Source of the DNA: Paraphysomonas bandaiensis
Lineage: Eukaryota; Chrysophyceae
DNA: 64,000 bases
NCBI GenBank assembly: GCA_965644295.1
Contig: CBFFRP010000041.1
Coordinates: 1 to 64,000 of the forward strand
Reading direction: 5' to 3'
In this document: positions 59,349 to 64,000 of the stretch, one piece after another
Layout: every line of letters begins with the position of its first letter
How positions within the stretch are numbered: position 1 is the first letter of the stretch
The notes under the pieces: model-generated
Seen by the model: only the letters and a program-made list of their open reading frames with translations
The model's database searches: none
What the model was told of the DNA's origin: nothing
Translations under genes and position numbers: made by a program

Positions 59349-59849
59349 GGAGTAAATGGGTTGCAAAGAGATAAGATCAATGTTGAAACATAAGCTCAGT
59401 AGGTCATTTTGATATCTGGATGGATGGATAATGCTGTTCCATGCAGCCGAGCATATGCACAGTATGGATGAGTGTATATATATATGTGTATGTACTGGCA
59501 GACTGCCGTGTACAGGGAGCACATGTGTACTATAGCAGATAGAGTGTCTATAGTCTATAGTACAGAGTACCGGCATATGCAATAGAGACACAAGCAGACA
59601 CACGTACTGTACCGGTACATTATACGACACACATACACACATACACACATACATGTGCAGCAGTACACTGTGCATGATATGATCATACATACATACATAC
59701 ATACACATACACATACACACATACACACATACACATACACACATACATGTACAGCAGTACACTGTGCATGATATGACACACATACATACATATCTCCACA
59801 CACACCTTCACAGTGCTGGTTACCCATCCATCTGACCTCTATCCCATCA
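59349..59849. promoter_or_regulatory. Divergent intergenic region with duplicated CACACAT tract
   Basis: Separates the ubiquitin-like gene from beta-mannosidase. It contains mixed CACACAT/CATACA microsatellite and a ~35-bp segment (GCAGTACACTGTGCATGATA) present twice, at about 59656 and 59752. No gene. Both promoters are expected here. Confidence 0.5.
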
Positions 59850-62800
59850 ATGTCCCTCTCATCTCTCCTCCTATGGTTCCTATCTCTCTCTCTATCTCCC
59901 ATATCATCTCTATCCCTCCAATGGACTCTATATAACTGTGATAAGACCCTCTCTATCCCCGCCCATGTCCCGGGCACCATACACACTGATCTCATTACTG
60001 CAGGGATCATACAAGACAATCCTTACTATCGATTTAATGAGATAGATCAGTCATGGGTCTCCAGAGAGGAGTGCTGGAGATACATGTCGTCCTTTACCAC
60101 TAACGAGATGGATAGAGATGCTCCTGTATATATACGACTCACTGGAGTGGATACTGTTGCAACTATTCGAATTAATGAACAAATTGTAGGAGAAACTGAT
60201 AATGCATTTCGTAATTATACACTGCGTATTCCTGATAATCTTCTTTCATCTGATGAGAACTCTATTGAAATAAAAATTCTGAGCCCGATTAGTTACGCAC
60301 ATGATAAGGCTTCTCGCTACGCATATTCTGTTCCACATACAGAGAACTACAACGTATGGACAGAACCATCAAATCGGAATTTTGTTCGCAAAGCCGGGTC
60401 AGACTATGGCTGGGACTGGGGTCCAGCATATGCACCTTCCGGTATTACTGGAGGCGTGTCGTTATTCCAATCACCTTATGGTAGGGTTGATAGCTTGGTG
60501 GTATTACAGTCACTCTCACCAAGCTATGAGGAAGTGACTTTAGAACCGAAGCTTCGAGTTTTTGGAGTTTCGGAGAAGTCTCAAGTGAAAGTCTCTGTTT
60601 ACATTGATGGTGATGAGAAACTGTCTAATATGTACGCGCTAGACTCTTCAGGGGACACGGAATATATATCGTTAACACTAGGCACTCTACGTCTGTCGAA
60701 TCCCGTATTATGGTATCCTATTGGTCACGGTAATCCGCACATGTATTCCGTCAAAGTAAAGTACTGTCCAACTTCCGACGGCGACCAATGTCAGGAGATT
60801 CATAAAAAAATCGGAATTCGCTCCGTGGAACTAGTTCGAGAATATATTACTACACCCAGGGCTGAGAGCCAGTGGAAAAATTCAACCATTCATTCTTCAC
60901 GCTCATTGAAAACTAGTACTGTTGATATTCCCACACTCTATACTGTACCCCCTCAAACATTCTACTTTAAAGTCAACGGTGTTGCGGTGTATGCACGAGG
61001 GGCTAATTTCATACCTATCGATAGCTTTTCCAGTCGTATCACTCAAGCAGACCGGTAGGGTATAGTTATTTTAGCATTTTCTTTTTTATACTTGTACTGT
61101 GAACGGGCACCTGTGTACTATGCTTGCCTTGTTGATATGACATTCTGTGTTAGGGAGTACATACTACGCACTGCAGTCCAAGCTAATATGAATATGATTC
61201 GTGTGTGGGGCGGGGGTGTTTATCAGCCTGATGATTTTTATGATCTGGCAGATGAGATGGGGTTAATGGTGTGGGAGGAAACGATGTATGCCTGTGCCCT
61301 ATACCCAAGGTCAGTAATATATGTTGTAGTAGTGGCGTGGCCATCTTTATATTATTTGCTTAAAATATCATTCTTTCAGGGATGAGGAATTTTTGAAGAA
61401 TGTTTACGCTGAAATAGAAGATATGGTGTGGCGCCTGTCATCCCACCCGTCTGTTGTCATATGGGGTGGAAACAATGAAAATGAAGTTGCACTGGGATGG
61501 TTCGAAATATCTATCAATAACAGGTATATTGATCATACCATCATGTGTTATGTATATGCGCAATCGTAAACAAGCTAATTCTTTATCGTCAGAGATTTAT
61601 ATGTTGCTGATTACACGAAGCTATATGTGGATACGATATATCGGGCGGTTGGTGACGTCGAAGGCCATTCTCAAAGACCATGGGTCGATTCTAGTCCTTC
61701 GAATGGTATAATTGAGTCGGATCCATATGTGAAGCAATGGGGAGCTGCGTCTACTGCATCGGCTGGAGATGTACACTTTTATGACTACTCTAGTGATTGC
61801 GAGAGCCCCAGTATGTATCCGCGTGCGAAATTTATATCGGAATTTGGATTTCAAGTTCACCCTTCTTATCTAGCCTATGAACCCGTGACAGACGAGAAAG
61901 ACCGAGATATGTCATCAGAGTTTATTGCATATCGTCAGCGTCATGAAAATGGCAACGAGCAAATGGAAGCTCAAATATCGCGCCACTTTAATTTACCTGC
62001 TACATGCGGCAGCGACACTGAGCCAATGGGATCTTTTGATATGTATTTGTATCTATCTCAAGTACAGCAGAGTCGATGCTATGAAACTGCTATCAACTAC
62101 TGGAGAAGTTTGAGATCAGTTGCAGATGCTCAAACTATGGGCATATTGTATTGGCAATTAAATGATATTTGGCAGGTCAGTTTTTGTCTTCATTTGAATA
62201 TGTTTTGGCATGAGATCATATGGCAGTGCGATGATTGGGTACACTGTGTTTGTTTTTATAACACCTATTTATGCACATTTTCTTTTAATAGGGTCCAAGT
62301 TGGTCTAGTACAGAATGGGGTGGGAGGTGGAAGCCTCTCCAATATACAGTATCCCGATCATTTTCACCAGTTGCAGTTAATTTTGTTGGAGAGCCTGCTG
62401 GGGATGCGGTGGAACTCTGGGCGGTCAATGACATGCCATTGGATGTGACTGTGACTTATTCTGCCTACTTGATTTCGTGGGAAGCTTCAGGGGAATTAAA
62501 CGACGATATGGTTGTGCACAGTGGCAAGAAGTCTGTACGTGGTGGTAGCAGCATTCGGTTATCAGTATTATCTGTGGACAGCATACTCAAATTTGGAAAC
62601 GACCCCACCTGCACAAGAGAAACATGTTTTTTAATGGTCAGGTCGACTGCAACATCTTCATCTGATGAAGTCTCAGTACCTGAAAGTGTTTTTTATTTGG
62701 ATATTATGAAGAACCAAAAGTTGTCGTCCGCACCACGCATCGAAGTATCGAATATTCGGGAGTTATCTAAGTACGAGGTGGAGTTCGATCTGAAACTAGA

Positions 62801-63041
62801 CAAAACAAGTCCTTTTGTTTTTATGGAATTAACTGGGTCAAATGACCTTGACCAAAACCCCTCATCAATTGGAGTCAACAATAAAAACGCGGGCTGGTTC
62901 AACAATAACAATTTCTTGGCAATTGGGAATGTTATCTACAGCATGAAATATACCTCTCACCTACCATTGAGTTCCCCTGAGGATTTTGCGAAGAGGTTAA
63001 AGATACGCTCCTTACAGAATGTAAAAACTACCTGCGATTAG
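59850..63041 (+). CDS. MANBA: Beta-mannosidase, glycoside hydrolase family 2
   Basis: Removes terminal beta-mannose in the last steps of N-glycan breakdown, in the lysosome or vacuole. Exons 59850-61054, 61154-61309, 61380-61523, 61593-62175 and 62292-63041 join in frame for 945 residues (human 879). Residues 1-22 are a signal peptide ([20 protein letters not shown]). The sugar-binding domain includes [33 protein letters not shown] and [10 protein letters not shown]. The catalytic barrel includes [20 protein letters not shown] and [12 protein letters not shown]. The general acid/base Glu is in [10 protein letters not shown] (E487 by my count) and the nucleophile Glu in KFISEFGFQ (E585). [19 protein letters not shown] closes the barrel, and C-terminal beta domains follow. 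All catalytic positions are present. Confidence 0.97.
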
Positions 63042-64000
63042 TGACTACTATTATTTATATGTACCAAATTGGGATGATGATATATGCATACTCAAGAAAT
63101 GCTATTTCAGCTTACACATAATTGCTACACTACTCAGCAGCTTTGCTACCAATCCTTGATTACGCAGTGCCTGTGGATATGCTTAGTGGAGCCATGAAAA
63201 CTAATTTAATAATGGATTTCATTTTAAGTATTTGTGAATTGGCGTGTACCTAACACGCGCGGTCTACCGGTCTACGCACTGTTTCGAAAATGCATATATT
63301 AATAGTACAGTGGTACATACGGTCAACTACTTCGTATATGGTAGTATTGAACTATTGAACACAAAATTATCAGCAGCAGGTTAACAGTAAATTCTGATTA
63401 ATACTTGCCTGAATAACATGAATCAAATATGCAATACACACACCAATTATTTTAAACACTCTGTCCCAGAGCCTGGTAATCGTTAATGGTAATGCTATTA
63501 TAACTGCCGGGACATTTTTCATTAATGCCGCAAATTGGTACTTGATATATATGATGCTATATATATTATATTGTTGGAATACGTATGTTTCACTAAAATA
63601 GGACTGTAAAATACGTTAAATACAATGTAAAAATAGTATTACTTTGATATAGCATATAGCTATAACTGTGAATCTGAAGTATTGTATCATGACCATTCAA
63701 GATACGGAAGTTGAGCAGTGGTTGACATGAACGAAATAAATTATCATGTTGTTGACATGTTTTACATTGCAACACACACAATTGTGTATGTAGTATAATA
63801 AAAGAGTCTTATCTAGATTGATTACAATAAACTTCTCTTAACGATCGTAATTGTGAAAATAACCAATAGTCAATATATAGAACTAAGTGAAATCTAAACA
63901 ATTTTAAACAATTTTCATGTAACTCTACAGCTACTTTTTGTAGCAACTTTATTTATTATCAGTGGCAAACGTAATGGATTAAGAATTAGAAAATAGTTTT
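63042..64000. other. Downstream intergenic, nothing recognised
   Basis: AT-rich sequence after the beta-mannosidase stop codon to the end of the window. No gene, RNA or repeat identified. Confidence 0.5.

Overview
This window is nuclear DNA of a free-living-type unicellular or simple eukaryote. Twenty spliced or single-exon protein genes can be reconstructed by hand. Introns are almost all 40-70 nt GT-AG introns, intergenic DNA is AT-rich and full of short tandem repeats, and stops TAA, TAG and TGA are all used. The gene set is generic eukaryotic: nuclear pore TPR, Mo25, Pin1, SGF29, uL29/L35, Tat-SF1/Cus2, Atg6/Beclin, Ubc12, Cox15, a longin R-SNARE, beta-mannosidase and 5S rRNA. Several details (WW-less Pin1, plant-like LRR protein, DENN-WD40 protein like plant SCD1, strictly alternating gene strands as reported for brown algae) make an alga or stramenopile-type protist my best guess. 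That is inference with low confidence.

Layout. 0.8-2.3 kb: a Ty3/gypsy integrase-chromodomain remnant between direct repeats. 3.2-9.7 kb (minus): a TPR/Mlp nucleoporin whose tail carries a CCCH zinc finger and Phe-rich/FG-like motifs. 9.8-10.7 kb: an ~890-bp tetranucleotide microsatellite. 12.0-13.6 kb (minus): Mo25. 14.4-16.6 kb (plus): a Kelch-BTB protein in twelve exons. 17.5-24.1 kb: a three-copy tandem array of ~2.2-kb units, each with an unrecognised two-exon gene and a fragment copied from the WD40 region of the DENN gene at 28-34 kb. 24.6-25.6 kb: another unrecognised gene. 26.6-27.1 kb: Pin1. 28.0-34.3 kb (minus): a C2-like/DENN/WD40 protein. 35.0-43.9 kb: SGF29, L35, Tat-SF1, Beclin and Ubc12 on alternating strands. 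44.3-45.8 kb (minus): Cox15. 46.8-47.6 kb: a 395-bp tandem duplication. 48.3-49.0 kb: a small unknown gene and a 5S rRNA gene. 49.4-50.2 kb: a VAMP7-like SNARE. 50.2-53.1 kb: gene-poor, repeat-derived DNA. 53.1-63.0 kb: a membrane-anchored KH protein, an LRR protein, a signal-peptide/ubiquitin-like protein and beta-mannosidase, again on alternating strands.

The genes do not form one pathway. The most unusual parts are the tandem array carrying antisense-oriented pieces of a nearby Rab-GEF-like gene, and the nucleoporin with a fused Nup42-like (CCCH plus Phe/FG) module. All exon structures were assembled by eye from splice consensus and reading-frame continuity; no homology search or transcript evidence was available.
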